Below are positions 12,212 through 24,755 of a stretch of 64,000 bases of DNA, piece by piece. Each line of letters opens with the position of its first letter. Positions within the stretch are counted from its first letter, which is position 1. The stretch spans positions 3,809,800 to 3,873,799 of the forward strand of contig JAQFVV010000018.1 of NCBI GenBank assembly GCA_028023455.1. Reading direction: 5' to 3'. The notes beneath the pieces are model-generated. The model worked only from the letters and a program-made list of their open reading frames with translations. It did not search any database and was not told the origin of the DNA. The translations under genes were made by a program, and so were the position numbers. The stretch is from Epiperipatus broadwayi (Eukaryota; Onychophora; Udeonychophora; Euonychophora; Peripatidae).

Positions 12212-13374
12212 CTAAAAAATATAAATTATAAATTTTATAATAAATGCAATATATTATTGTTCTAATGCACTGAATTTTTTTGTGTGTTATAAGTTAGAAT
12301 AATAAACATAATTTATTAAAAGTAAGTATATTGTTTTATTGATTTTAATAAAGTGTTTTCATCATGTCAATGACTCATGTGCAAAAATACTATTAATTGA
12401 TGAGCTTGTCATTCATGAATAGTTAAACTGAAATAGAGGGCACTATGAGGCCTCTACAGCCTAGAATATTTATTTTTGGTTGACCTAGGTCTTCATTGAG
12501 TACCTATACAGATGTTTACCTATATATAAATTAATTAGTGTCATTAGATTAGGGAGAACACAGATTCTTGATAAAATAAACAATTGATAGGGCAGACAAC
12601 AGTATACAAATACCAGACAAATCTAACAATTAACAATACTGTTTGTTAATGAAATAACAATAGTAAAACACAAAATAAATAGCTCACATTAATGTACTTG
12701 AACTATAGATAGCTTTATTATATTAAAATGTAGTATAAGCCCTTTTAAAAAGTAATTATTATCTTTGTCAGTTGATTGTTTTGATTCCCTTCTTTTGAAT
12801 TAATTTTATTCATTAAATACTTAAGTATGAAAATAATAGAATTCTCCATATGCTTAATAATTGCAGATGTGTGTGTATATCTCTGTAAAAACATGAGCTA
12901 TTAATTAAGCATAGGCAGATTTTATTATCTAAATAATCTCACACATGCTGAATTTTATAACAGAGCTCATATGTTGTGCAAGACCCAAGCCACGAGAAGA
13001 AAGAAACAAGCACTGAACAATAATAAATAATACCTAAGTAATTCATGTTAATTAACAGTGAAAAATATATCACAAGGCACGGAAAGCTTTACTACTCTTG
13101 ACCTAATGCAGAATTGATATGGACTATGAATTCCTAGAGCTAAATAAACATAGATTATGGAAAAATATATAAATGAGCATGAGATAAAACATAGTTGAAC
13201 TTAGAGCTATATAAAAATAAATAATAGACCAAATAGATAAATAAACCTCCTCATGGTATCTAAAGAGGGATAATTTATATGCATGTATAGGTACAAGCCA
13301 ATAATCTTCAATAATCTCTATTTCTTTCAGGCATATATGATGTAAACATAAGTAAACTGCTATTATTGTAACAG

Positions 13375-13380
<6 letters not shown>

Positions 13381-13466
<86 letters not shown>
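13381..13466. repeat. (AT)n microsatellite
   Basis: Uninterrupted alternating TA for about 86 bp, immediately beside the left arm of the Penelope foldback. It produces an artefactual open frame of alternating Ile-Tyr on the minus strand. Confidence 0.97.
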
Positions 13467-13467
<1 letters not shown>

Positions 13468-14078
13468 CATATTTTGTGGGTTCATCTATTATTAAAAATT
13501 TTAAATATTGATATTCCAATGTTTCAACTTGGTCACACAAGTCATCCACTGGATGATAAAAGGTAGAAAGACAGTTGTAGGGGTGCTACACTCACTAATT
13601 TAAACAAATGTTAAAGTTCCACCAATAGCAAAAATGTTAAATTTAAGAATGTTTTTTAAAAAAATCTTTCCAAATAGGAGGAAGTTTGCATGTATCATCT
13701 CGCTTATTGATACAATCTGGCCTTTTTAGTATCTCAATGGCTTCTCTAATTTTGCCCTGGTAGAGATTATCACATCTGGATATGATCCTGGTACTAAAAA
13801 AATCAATTTTATGGCTTAAAAGGCCAGATTGTATCAATAAGCGAGATGATACATGCAAACTTCCTTCTATTTGGAAAATTTTTTTTAAAAAAACATTCTT
13901 AAATTTAACATTTTTGCTATTGGTGGAACTTTAACATTTATTCAAATCAGTGATTGTAGTGCCTCTACAACCGTCTTTCTACCTTTTATTATTCAGTGGA
14001 TGATTTGTGTGACCAAGTCAAAACATTGGAATATCAATATTTAAAAATTTTTAACACGGATGAACCCGCAAAATATGT
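13468..14078 (-). mobile_element. Penelope-like element end in foldback arrangement
   Basis: Left arm 13468-13727 and right arm 13818-14078 are ~260-bp imperfect inverted repeats around a ~90-bp spacer. The minus-strand frame at 13643-13858 encodes a peptide with CDNLYQGKIREAIEILKRP, the typical segment downstream of the GIY-YIG nuclease of Penelope-like proteins ('R-E-A-I-E-I-x-K-R-P'). Only the C-terminal end and 3' region survive. Penelope elements often carry such inverted partial duplications of their ends. Confidence 0.75.
13643..13858 (-). pseudogene. Penelope-like protein, C-terminal fragment
   Basis: A 71-codon frame on the minus strand. Residues 23-50 contain the 'S-R-C-D-N-L-Y-Q-G-K-I-R-E-A-I-E-I-L-K-R' region, which in Penelope-like proteins lies after the GIY-YIG endonuclease core and also occurs in the relic at 39792-40698. 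The reverse transcriptase and the nuclease catalytic residues are absent. Part of the frame overlaps the inverted arm. Confidence 0.6.
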
Positions 14079-14836
14079 CTTATTTATGCGACCAATGAAA
14101 ATCTTCATTTCAACATATATATATATAAATAACAAATTATCATCCACACATCCATGTACATCAAGAAAAAATGAATATGTTGAGTTCTGGGACATTATTA
14201 ATTCAATATGTATAGAAAAATATTAATCACCTTTCCTTTTTTAAAATCTAACTTATGAAACTTTTTTTACTTTTGCTTTTAATAATCAATGATCAAATTA
14301 AAGGAGAAAATTTGTTATAATCTCTTTTTTTAACAACTCTGTTAAATTTAAAAGTAAAACAAAATAACTAATTCTAAAAACTATAGCATTTTTCAATCTT
14401 CAAGGAGATTAATCCATTGAAATGGTTAAAACTGATATATTTATAATCTATGATATCAATAAACAAAAAAGATTAATAAAATTGAAATATAAAACAAGTT
14501 ATATCTTAAGAAATATATGAGTAATAAAATATAAATTAATGAAACAAAATTTACATACACCCTTAGATCACTGGTTTATCAATATATATATATTGTGCCA
14601 GAACGTATATAACGTCCATGCACAAAATGGCTGTTGCTGAGAATTCAGCACAGCTAATCTTTAAAAGATTAGAATTTAATATAAAATTGATCAAATAGGT
14701 TGTAATTAAAACATGTGTGTAAATGTTTATATATATGAAGAATATAACTGGGTTTGGTTTATAATATATTCTCTTTTCACCCACAGTACAAGTGTATGTG
14801 TTGTATTTTTAACGAATTTATCTTAAAAAAAAAACT

Positions 14837-14939
14837 TGTCAAGCAATGGTGGTTGAGAGGTCAGCATGACTACCCTACAAGCAGTTGCCTGGGTTGCAGG
14901 GTCACTTCTCGGTCAATGCTATGACACATGAAAAAAAAA
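14837..14939 (+). mobile_element. tRNA-derived SINE
   Basis: The core ggtggttgagaggtcagcat matches the SINE at 34861-34971 (opposite strand) over about 85 bp. An A-box-like segment follows ggttgagaggtcagc, and the B-box position reads gggtcacttct, a diverged form of GGTTCRANTCC. It ends gacacatg followed by an A9 run. A target-site duplication is not clear because both flanks are A-rich. Confidence 0.7.
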
Positions 14940-15479
14940 CTACATAAAGAATAGTTTTAAGTTTGTAATGACTTTTGTTTATGTTGGGAACAGTTTTGTT
15001 TTATTTGTAATGTTCCGATATTTGTATCCAGAAATGTTTGTTTTTTGATATTTTTAAATAAATGTTTTTTTTTTTAAAGAGAAAAAAATATAATGTCAAA
15101 TTTTATATTTTCATTATAATGGATTTTGTTTTTGGTAATTATAAAAAAAAAGTTTTGATAAATTGGAATGTATTTTTTTTATATATATATAAAATAAAAG
15201 ATGGAAAGGAATGTTTTGTGGTAAAAGAAAATTTGTTCTTTTGATCCGTTTTAAAGATAAAAATTAAAAGTTGGTTTTATCTAATGTAATGGGAGCATAA
15301 TGGTGCTCTAATTAATTAAGATGGAAACTATATAATTTTCATGATTAAAAAGGTATACTTTGTAACAAATAAAATTAAGGAATGTATAAAGTATATTTTA
15401 AATTATTATAGGCTGATGCAATAGCTCATAGGGGGGTAGTTTAATTGGCAGAAAGGGGACCATATGTGCTATGTATTAG

Positions 15480-15640
15480 GTGGGGAGAGTCAGCCACTCC
15501 TGAGCAGTCCAAGCAGGCAGATTGTGGATTTTGGAGAAAAACTAAAAAGTCACTCATGATCAGTCCAAGCAGGCAGACTATAGATTTTGGAAGAAAATCA
15601 AATTCACTTATGAGCAGTCTAAGGAAGCAGTAAAATCCGA
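15480..15640. repeat. ~55-bp tandem repeat, three units
   Basis: Units share the core agcagtccaagcaggcaga followed by ttgtggattttggaga and cactcatg. The third unit is partial (agcagtctaaggaagcag). The flanking block 15440-16050 is less AT-rich than its surroundings. Open frames there (15445-15633 plus, 15838-16050 minus) match nothing known to me. Confidence 0.75.
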
Positions 15641-17489
15641 TATTATATCACCATGAAGAAATACTTAGTAATCAAAATGAATTTTGAAACTCAACCATGT
15701 CCAATATTATATTATCATAAAGAAATTTAAACCAAGCTAAATAAAAAAGAAGAAAGGCATGAAAGTGGTAATAAAATCAGTCGTATTAAAACCTATCTAC
15801 TGCCAAGAAGTACAACTATAAATCTTAGAACAAGTACCTAATAATGATGGACATCATAGTTGTTCCAGTATACAAAAAAACCATGGAGTAGGTCACCAGC
15901 AGCAGTACACTGCCAGTTCATCCCTGAAGCCCTATGATGCATTAAAAGAAGCCACCCAAGACCTGATAACAAGGACTCTTTAGTACATGTAATGGAGAAG
16001 GAAGCCCTGTCCACCCTATGGAGTAGTCCATGTGGTTCACTCAAAGTCAAACTTTATAACAGTTGTAAATACAGATGAGTTTAAATCTCTTGATATTTAT
16101 ATTTATTTTTTATTCATTTATTTTTTTTTATTCTATAACTCAGTAATATGTTTTTTCTTATATACTCATAACTATAATTTTTTTATGTAACCTTCATATC
16201 ACTTATATTATATAATAGTTGCATGCATGTCTCATTTAGATTCCCTACATGGAGAATCTCTACCGCATAATCCTTTACTATGGCGATACTTTACATAGAG
16301 TATCAGTTAGCTGTATTATTTCTTATTAGGCATCATTTATATGTTTAAAACAAATAAACGTAGATGCATATCATGTATAAATATTTAAGCACCAAAATAT
16401 AAAGATGCGTAAAATATTAATAATTTATTGATTCTAGAGGTAATCAATAGACATGTATGTAAACTAGTGGATTTTTGTTTTTTAAATGGATTATAATACC
16501 TATATGAATTATGTTTCTTAGTAGGGAAATTTATTACATACATTTGTTTCTTAAACTATTATTTTTCAAGTGGGGAAAGGAATATAGACCACATCCATTA
16601 TGCAATTATTTTAAAATGACATTTTCTTTGTATAAATCTTTTTTGTAAATAGATATTAAGGCTAAGTACTAATTTTTTTTCTTCAATTATATGAAATCTT
16701 TAATCTGATAAAAACAGTTAAAAGTAATAATAAAGAGTAAATTTTTTTATAAAAAAAAATGGTTTGCCACTCTCATTTGCTTAGTTCAAATTACTTATTC
16801 AATCATTAGCATGTAACCGGAGTTATTTTAAGTAAACGGATCAAAACAGTCATTAACCTGAGATAGGGAAAATAAATTATGAGCTAGATAGGGATAACTT
16901 ACTGGGGGGTTATATTGTTTCACATTTTATGTCCGAACATATTTAATTTTTTTTCTTATGATATATAACTGTGGTCATTTTATTTGCACACTCTCTCAGG
17001 AAGAAAAAGGAAGGGTCAACAATACATTTCTTTGCCGGAGATGGCACTAAAAGCTAAATAAAAATTTTTTAGTACTTTTAAAGGTGTGTAAATTAAAAGA
17101 GTCACCACCGTTAGTTAATCAGACTGGTGTGGGATGATGTAACAGGGAAAGTTCCAATTGACCTCATTTTTTAGGTTGTATCTACTTCCTCTAATAATTT
17201 TTTTGGGATATTTGCTTTTCATATTTAACCATCAATATCGCAGGGGATTATTATTGTTATTTCACATCATCACATATGTCACTTTCATGCTCAGTGTGTG
17301 TGTGTGTAGGTTGAAAGATTTATAAGACTGTAAAGGGTGGAATGGGTGGGCTAGTACAATATATAAAATGTAGTTCGTATAAAAGTTTTACCATTAGTCC
17401 ATAGTAACAGAGTAGAGAACTCTTACTTTTTGTATAGATTAATCAAATGAGTATGTACTCTTGGAAGATTTATGTACTTTCAAAGAGTC

Positions 17490-17730
17490 TTCTTTTCTTC
17501 CTTCTCTTGTTGAGAAGTGCTTTGCTCTGACATGTTCTATGATGCTGCAATTGACTGGTTCATGAGGTCACTTGACAGGAAAAATGTTGAAGGAGGGGTT
17601 CATGCTGGCAAGAAGTTTATCCTTTGGAATGCCTTAGCAGCACATGGCTTCAGATATAGTAATAGAGTCATTCTAAGGTTCATTTTACAAGTGGGCATGT
17701 ATAACAAGACACAGGTACAATAGAGCTGTC
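17490..17730. other. Unidentified block of balanced composition within the intron
   Basis: A 240-bp patch with coding-like composition containing a plus-strand frame that includes FYDAAIDWFMRSLDRKNVEG. No family is recognised on either strand. It could be a relic of an element or a SINE-like repeat. Its borders fade into AT-rich sequence without visible target duplications. Confidence 0.3.
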
Positions 17731-18289
17731 TAATGAAGTCAGCAGAACAGAATCAATTAGAATAGTATAGAATAGAAGAAATTACTAATTTTAAATGGTC
17801 TTATATAGCTCCACCACTTTTTATTTGTCCCAATCAGGAATATCAAGAATATCCTCAATCAGAAAACCAGTGATTAAAATATTTTTTCAGATAAGCTAGT
17901 ATTTTTACATTAATGACAAAATTCCAGATTAATTATCTTAATTAAAGGATTTTACAGATATCAATGCTTAACAGAAATGAAAATATATATTTTTCTAAAC
18001 TCTTAATTAATAAAAGGGATTACAGTCCATAAAGAGAAAAATTTATGGATTGGTGAACTCTATAAAATTTTTCACAAGAATAGAATAAAATTAATTACTA
18101 AGTTCACTTTTTTTGAGATAAAAATTGTTGCATTAAAATAGACAGCTAATTTTAAAATCTTTTTACTATTAGTGTGTGCACATATATACATATAACTGCA
18201 TTCACACTTTAAAAAAATGCAACTTAAAATTAAAATTGTTTGCTTAGACAACAGACATACAAATTAAATTTTAAAATCATCCAAGCATC

Positions 18290-18362
18290 TCAATATATAT
18301 ATATATATATCAAATCGGTCTGTCGAACATTAAGTAATTTCGGCTATACTCCCCCCCCCCCC
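18290..18362. repeat. (AT)n tract followed by C12 homopolymer
   Basis: Alternating AT ends near 18310. A run of 12 C occupies 18351-18362, preceded by cggtctgtcgaacat and cggctatact, which are unusually GC-containing for the region. Confidence 0.8.
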
Positions 18363-19819
18363 TAAGAATAAGATTTGATATTTTCTATATGATTCCAGTT
18401 AGGATACAAACTACGATTATTTCATATATGTGAATGTCAAATCATTTACTAATAAAAATAAAGACATATATGTTTTTTACTATAATATCAAACTTCAACG
18501 ATTTATTTGATGATTGATAAAAATTCCATCTAGATTATATAATGAATTCTATGTCTCAAGCATTAACCGACAATAACTTATCTTTTACCAATTTCATCTC
18601 AATATTTCTGATAAATTACATCATATAAAATTGCAAATGAATCTGATATGATAAAAAATTTATAAACATATTTAAATTCAGCACACATAACTTGCAAAAC
18701 AGCGCTATAAAAAACCCAGATTTGTTTCATTTTAAAAATATGGAAAAAAGTTTGTTTTTCCAATACATTCCAAAAATATATGGATTTTTTTTATATAGAA
18801 AATTAAATACCTATACGAATATGATATTTTTGATCAGTAGTAAAGATTGTATAATCAGTGAATCAATATTCATCTGTTTAAGTCAGATTAAATGGAACTT
18901 TTGCTCTTAAGCTAAAAATAACTAGATATTGATTTATAATAAATAACTGGATGATTGATTTGTATAAAATGACTTTCCAAAAAATCATAGGCTTGCCTAG
19001 CAATTCTCAGATGTCCAAAAACAATTTCTAAGTTGCACTTAGATGTGAACCTTGTTTTTTATGAATATCTTATAGTTGCAATAATAAATACATAACAAGA
19101 TCTCTATACTTGGACATCTTAATTATTAACATATTATAAATCTTGCATAGCATAGATTTTGAACATTAATCTTATGTGATTCTTTTAATGCAAATGAAAT
19201 TTGTTTTCATAACTTTAATGCAGAATCAGTTTTTTATTAAATATAAAGAAATAGTCAATATGCTTTTTTAAAAATAATGATTGATTTAGCATATTATAAT
19301 AGTCAATTTATTCAGAAATCATGAGTTACAATAATTCATCACCAAACATTATAAATATAAGCTTATTGCAAAGCAGATATCCATATTTAAAACAACATCT
19401 TCATGACTCAAAATTTTATTTGATTTTTTTTACCATTAATAGTATGCACTGTGATGTTCACAGCAGATCTAAAATATTCTGTGTTGCCCGCAGGAATAGT
19501 AGATTGACATGAAGAATTATTCAATTAGAAAAGGAATTATTTGTGAAACTACTTGAAACAAATATAATGATAATAAAATAATTGTTAATTAAAAAATCAG
19601 CAATGACAATTTATTAAAGTAATATTTAAAATCAAAGAACTGGAAAACTTTGCCAACCATATTACCCATTTGTGTATTTTCAGAATTAACATGTTAGTTG
19701 TCATGGAATTCTCTTTAAAAATGTTATGGTTACATATTCTTGTGATCCCTAAAAATAATCAGTAACTCATTTTCTGACAATAATCTTATTATGAGAGATT
19801 TTATTAAAAGAAAACATGA

Positions 19820-20030
19820 TATTTTCTTCTTTGCAAAATATAGAACTGCAATTTGACCCACTGATGAAGTTTCTCAGAAGAAAAGTTTTCTGTAGAAGTA
19901 AAAGGCAGTTTCATAAAATATCAAATAAAAGCAATAACAGACCATCAAGTTCTATATGTGGACATTTTGTGGTTTACAGAATAGTTTGTATAATCATCAT
20001 CAAACTCATACTTGTTTTGACATTTTAACT
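19820..20030 (+). repeat. Copy 1 of a dispersed repeat with a relic open frame
   Basis: Shares ttctatatgtggacat and the following ~60 bp, as well as upstream codons, with 47640-47810 on the same strand. The frame here contains LMKFLRRKVFCRSKRQFHKI and SSSICGHFVVYR; the second copy reads similarly but is broken. A transposase or other element protein is possible; no family is assigned. Confidence 0.5.
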
Positions 20031-20751
20031 CATTTGTGGAGTTGTAATGGTATATTTATTTGTAAAGACTGTTGATAATTAGAGTAATAATTAAATTTAT
20101 TGATTTGAAAACAAGATATAGATTTTGAAAAGTACCAGATTTTCGTGAAATTTTTACCATTCTGAAGCAAATTCTTTTTGAGCAAGATAATGCATTGATT
20201 AGTGCTTTTAATAGATTTGTATGCATCACTAACTGTAAACACAAGACTTTGGAAGCATACGTTTTTATATATTATATAACCAAAAAGTGGAATGACTATA
20301 CATCATACCATGAGGCCTACTATATTAATTTAAAATTAAATATATCTTGGGACATTAGAATAACTTTATCAAGCAATGTTTCTAATTTATTTTTAAATTA
20401 TTATGAAAAAAATGAAAGTTTTGTTATATTTTTTATTATCATCAAAGTTTAATGATTAAAATATTTAGATTGAGCAAAGTTTAATAAGCTTAAACTTTAA
20501 AAAATAAAGAACTTTAATTAATAATAATTCGATTTTAGCAATAATTAAATCATAATTTCAATAGGTAATTTAATTTTAAAAATAAAATTTAATTTTTTAA
20601 AATTGTTTGAAATCTGAAAAATGATTTCGATTAAGCTATTTACTATAAGCCATAGAATTATTAAATGCAGAATATGTTTGAAAGGCACTGACCTACGAAT
20701 TGAGTTGTTTCTGTGATTTAAAATGGTATTTACTTTAAATTGTAAAATATA

Positions 20752-21232
20752 TGTGAGATTCGAACTCAGACTTTCACACGATACACTACTTTCAGTGCCA
20801 TCTCATATTGCCAACCCATCTGATCACACACATGTTGAAAAAATAAATAATCACCAATATACATATTTCGTGTCAAACCAGCACTCATCAGTTGGTCCAG
20901 ATTACCATCTCCACATATATATATATATACAATCAGTGCTCAGTATATTAGTGATTATTTATCTTTTCAACATGCATGTGATCAGGTGCATCAGCAATAT
21001 AAAATGGCATTGAGAGTAGTGTAAATAAACATCAATATACATATTTCATGATAAACCAGCACTCATCAGTTGGTCCAGATTGCCATTTCCACTCATATAT
21101 ACAATTAGTGCTCAGTATATTGGTGATTATTTATCTTTTCAACATGTGTGTGATCAGGTGGGTTAGCAATATGAGATAGCACTGAGAGTAATGGGTCATA
21201 TAAAAATCTGAGTTTGAATCCTGCCTATATTA
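20752..21232. mobile_element. Nested inverted cluster of a tRNA-like SINE family
   Basis: A minus-strand copy (20752-20905) and a plus-strand copy (21105-21232) share gtgatcaggtgggttagcaa, the cagtatattggtgatt segment and a B-box-like end (gagttcgaatc, gagtttgaatcc). Between them are a second plus fragment (20930-21020) and a second minus fragment (21025-21092) with cagcactcatcagttggtcc in both minus pieces. The arrangement is minus-plus-minus-plus. A further diverged fragment of the family lies at 44650-44705. Confidence 0.75.
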
Positions 21233-22105
21233 CATATATAAATGCAGGTTTAAGCCTGTACAATGTATTAATTTAAATTATTAAAAAAAGCATATTTATA
21301 GGCAACAATTATACTGTAATTATTGAAAATTCTCAATTTTTATAATATTTAATTATTTGTAATTATTTTTAAATTTGTACATAAAATTATATGCAATTAT
21401 TCTTATATATTTTTGGAGAAATACCAATAATAGAATTAACTTTGTATATTAATTATTATAATGACAAATAATTCATAAGTAAATAAAATTAGTTAAAATG
21501 TATTAGGAAAAATAATTCACTTGTAATTCATTTTAGAAACATCTATTTATAAGTATGAGCAAGCAATCAGCCTTAGATAATAGTGCAGATTAGTTTTCTA
21601 AAGAAGTTTCTGGTTCATTGATAATTATTGTGAAAAACATTGAAATTTGCATATACTCCCCAGTAGCCATCTTTATTTTGTTGTATTTTTATTATTATTA
21701 TCCAAGCTAAAGGATTGAAAGTTTAAAAGCAAAGATAATTGCTCAATGCATATATAGAATTCAATGCTGCACTCTAATAAAGATTAATAGCTAGAAAACA
21801 ATCTAGGGTTTAGATGACACTACCATGAATTGTATACACTGATTACTCTTGCTTACAATAAATGGTACTAGAGAGATAGAATAGATTACAGCTTTTATTG
21901 CTAATGGTAATTGTAAAGTATGAAAACCATATAATGATTTTTGGGGGTATATAAATTGTATTTGAAATTGACAAGCAATAGAAACAATTACTAATGCCTC
22001 TGCACTATCACACCTGACAGTCATTCAGACTAAATTTTCAAACAATAAATAAGATAATCTAAATATTTAATAACATGATTTAATATTAATTGTTATTATT
22101 CTTAC

Positions 22106-22224
22106 CTGCCTAGAAAGAAGTTCTACTTCTTCTATTCTTGCTCCAATTATTGTATTATTAAGTCTTTCAAAGTATAGAATTGTCATATCATTACATAATT
22201 CTGGAATTGAAGCTGAGAGTACAA
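22106..22224 (-). CDS. Exon 3 of MAGUK-like gene: middle of the GK-like domain
   Basis: A 119-nt exon with acceptor gtgtgtttttag|TT and donor GGCAG|gtaaga. The two leading bases join the A left by the previous exon to make ATT (Ile). The rest is 39 uninterrupted codons beginning VLSASIPELCNDMTILYFER and ending ARIEEVELLSRQ. The stretch after the leading Ile corresponds to the part of MAGUK GK domains between the N-terminal 'R-P-[IV]-[IV]-x-G-P' strand and the 'HCLLD' strand, which includes a 'Y/F-x-R-x-x-G' turn and an 'I-x-x-[IV]' helix. It ends exactly in phase 0, as the next exon needs. Coding-like composition stands out against intron sequence on both sides. Gene assignment is strong; exact subfamily is inference. 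Confidence 0.83.
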
Positions 22225-23403
22225 CTAAAAACACACAATATTAGTTAAATTAATTTTTTAATCATTCAGTTTTAATACTATATAAAAACACATAAAGATG
22301 GTGCAACATAAAGTAATTAAAAAAATAGTTACAATCTTTTGTTATAAGGAAACACTAAACCCTGTCATTATTTGGCTACCATGAGACAAAGATACCAAAT
22401 TAACACTAGAATGTTCAGTGCAATAATGTCTATAATGAACAGAGAACTAGAAAAAGTTTAAAATGTGCAAAAATAATAGAAAATCTATTTTTATAAATTG
22501 TATATAAGAATGTGAGAAAAATATATTACATAATTATGAGAAATGGGGAAAAAAGTTAGATAAACAGTTAAGGGAAAACAAAGTAAAGACATGGAAAATA
22601 AATAAGAATAAAAATAGTTTTAAGTTAGATATGGATAAAAATATATAAAATGTGAATGTTTGTATAATAAAATCAGTTATTTGTTACAATGAGATGAGTT
22701 TTAGATACCAAGGAAAAGATATAAAAATAGAATAAGAATTTGTATTGTAAAGGTAATTTTGTGGAGATGGAATGAAAAGTATTAAACATTTATTTTTTGG
22801 AATATAGAAAAAAAAGATTTTGAGAAAGAGATTTTTGGGGTTTCTTTTGAGAATTTTCTGTCAAAAATGGACAATAATAGGATAACATGTTGATCTGATA
22901 AAACATATTTTTAAATATGGTAGCAGAAAAAAATAAATACATCAGTTATAGAAAAATGATTTATTGGTGAGAGAAGATAATGGGTGATGGAAAGAAGTAA
23001 ATGGTTTTCATTTCTATAAAAAATTTCAGAGCTCAGAAATATCTGAATTTGTCTAAAAAGAAGTTATTTTACATGAAACCATACAAAGATAAAATCTAAT
23101 AAATACATTGTTTAGATAAATGTATTATTATTTTTTTAAATTGGTGGTAGTTATTATCGTGTTCAAAAATTAATCCACAAATATTCTTGTAATTATTGAT
23201 GAAATCATCACAATATTATCATATTATTGTTAAAATAGTATTAATATCAAATGTTTATATTATCAGTTTAGAACCACCCAAAATGAATAAGTGCAAACCT
23301 AGAATTGTTAAAAATGCAAAAAATAAAATAAAAATAATGTCTTTAATATTAATCATGAGAAAGAACTCAGAATGTACATATAAATGATTATTTAAACATT
23401 ATG

Positions 23404-23956
23404 AGCATAAAGCTAAACTAGTCAATAAACAATTAAAATTAGACCCCAAATTTAAAACTCAACCAAACCCCTAATCCTAATCCTAGTGTAGTGGATTTTA
23501 TCCTTTGTTTTTGTAAGAAGGTTTACATAAGTCAGAGTAGTCTGAGTTTAAATGAAAGAATAAAAGTTCATAAAAGTAGGTTTAGAAATAATCAACTTAG
23601 TTCTACTTTGTATGTCCATGAAAAAGATATAGGCAAATTATTAAGTTTGATAAAGCTAAGGTTGACTTCTTTGAGAGAAATGATATAAAAAGAATTAAAG
23701 AATCTTTATTATTGAAAATTTATTATTTTGAAGTAATTAACTTATTTAAAAGTTCTTTTAATATTAAGGGTGGATGGAAAGTAAATGGATTTGTGGTTAA
23801 TGTTTAATTTAAATATGGTATTGTTTTGTAGTTCTTTACAATTGAGAAGTCTGCTTGTAGCAGTGAAATCTTTGTTTGTGTTTTTGATTTTGTTTTTTCT
23901 TGGCTAGTTTGGTTGAGTTTTGGATTTGGGACAATTTTAGTTATAAATAATTGAAT
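23404..23956 (+). mobile_element. Penelope-type element with GIY-YIG nuclease fragment between inverted ends
   Basis: The plus frame 23491-23688 contains KKVYISQSSLSLNERIKVHK, matching the GIY-YIG signature of Penelope-like endonucleases ('Y-I-G-Q-T-x-x-S-L-x-x-R-I-x-x-H-K'), with Gly changed to Ser and Thr to Ser. Sequence at 23422-23474 is the imperfect reverse complement of 23900-23955 (motif ggttgagttttggatttggg). It differs from the Penelope relics at 13643 and 40015, so at least two families are present. Confidence 0.6.
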
Positions 23957-24224
23957 AACTTTTTCATCTTCATAAACTTTTAGAATGCTAATAAATTGCT
24001 AAGTAAGCTTATATTTTTTTCAGGCAGTCAACTAATAGCCTGATGGGAATCTGCATTCATAGTTGTAGAATGAAATATAAAAATTCATATATTTTATTTT
24101 TCATATCAATTATATAAATTTAACTCTATTTATTAACTTATTAATATAATTTAAAATTATCCAAATTATTTTCCCAATAAAAGAAAACATTTGCAATTCC
24201 TAAATTCTAAAATCACTATATTTA

Positions 24225-24305
24225 AAAAGCCATGGCCTTGCATGGGTTGATGCAATAGCAGAATGGTAGATTCTGGAGTTCATAAATTGCAGCCCAGATC
24301 TAATG
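24225..24305 (+). mobile_element. tRNA-like SINE fragment (weak)
   Basis: The stretch tgcaatagcagaatggtaga followed by ttctggagttcataaattgcagccc resembles the tRNA-derived head of a SINE. No clear B box, tail or target duplication remains. Confidence 0.25.
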
Positions 24306-24620
24306 ATTGACATTCTTATAAACACTTGAACAATAACTATTCTAGTGTTGTTATCGTTATTATTATTATTTTTAGGTTTCAAAGACAACTTTACTAGTAA
24401 ACAAAGGTTACATTGGTAGTGGATGTGTATAAAAATAAAAGTTCAGTGAACAGGCAATTTGGATATGGATGGCAAAATAGGCAAGACTTGGTCATTGTTA
24501 ACTGGATATATGTGTAATATTATTATTACATTTCAAAGATTTATTATGTATTCAATGGTTACATAGGATTCATAGTGATATTATACAGATTATATAAATA
24601 ATTACATCTATATACATAAG

Positions 24621-24755
24621 ATTAATTAAAATTACCCAAATCCAAAATTCAATCAGACCAGCAAAAAAATAATAATATTAAAACACAACCAAAGGTTTTA
24701 ATTTTTTTTTTTTCTGGTCTGGTTGAATTTTGGATTTAAGTAATTTTAATTATAT
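24621..24755. repeat. Inverted repeat related to the ends of the GIY-YIG element
   Basis: Arms 24621-24663 and 24712-24755 share ggttgaattttggattta and taattttaatta with their complements. The same motif bounds the element at 23404-23956, so this is probably a solo or internally deleted copy. Confidence 0.7.

Larger units (their letters stand above)
12212..22105 (-). other. 9.9-kb intron of the MAGUK-like gene
   Basis: Lies between GGCAG|gtaaga and ttttag|GGA. It holds a Penelope foldback, a SINE, a short tandem repeat and an inverted SINE cluster. Long stretches (16050-17500, 17730-19800, 21240-22100) show only AT-rich sequence without features I can name. Confidence 0.7.

Noticed and set aside
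13124-13549. 141-codon minus frame with alternating Ile-Tyr
   Set aside because: Read-through of (AT)n. The ends belong to intron and Penelope sequence.
17517-17723. 68-codon frame as a host gene
   Set aside because: No splice sites, known domain or in-phase relation to the MAGUK-like exons, and it lies on the opposite strand inside the intron.
21803-22024. Minus frame containing PQKSLYGF, reminiscent of a Copia RT block
   Set aside because: Only one short motif fits, the neighbouring residues do not, and no other Copia domain is nearby.
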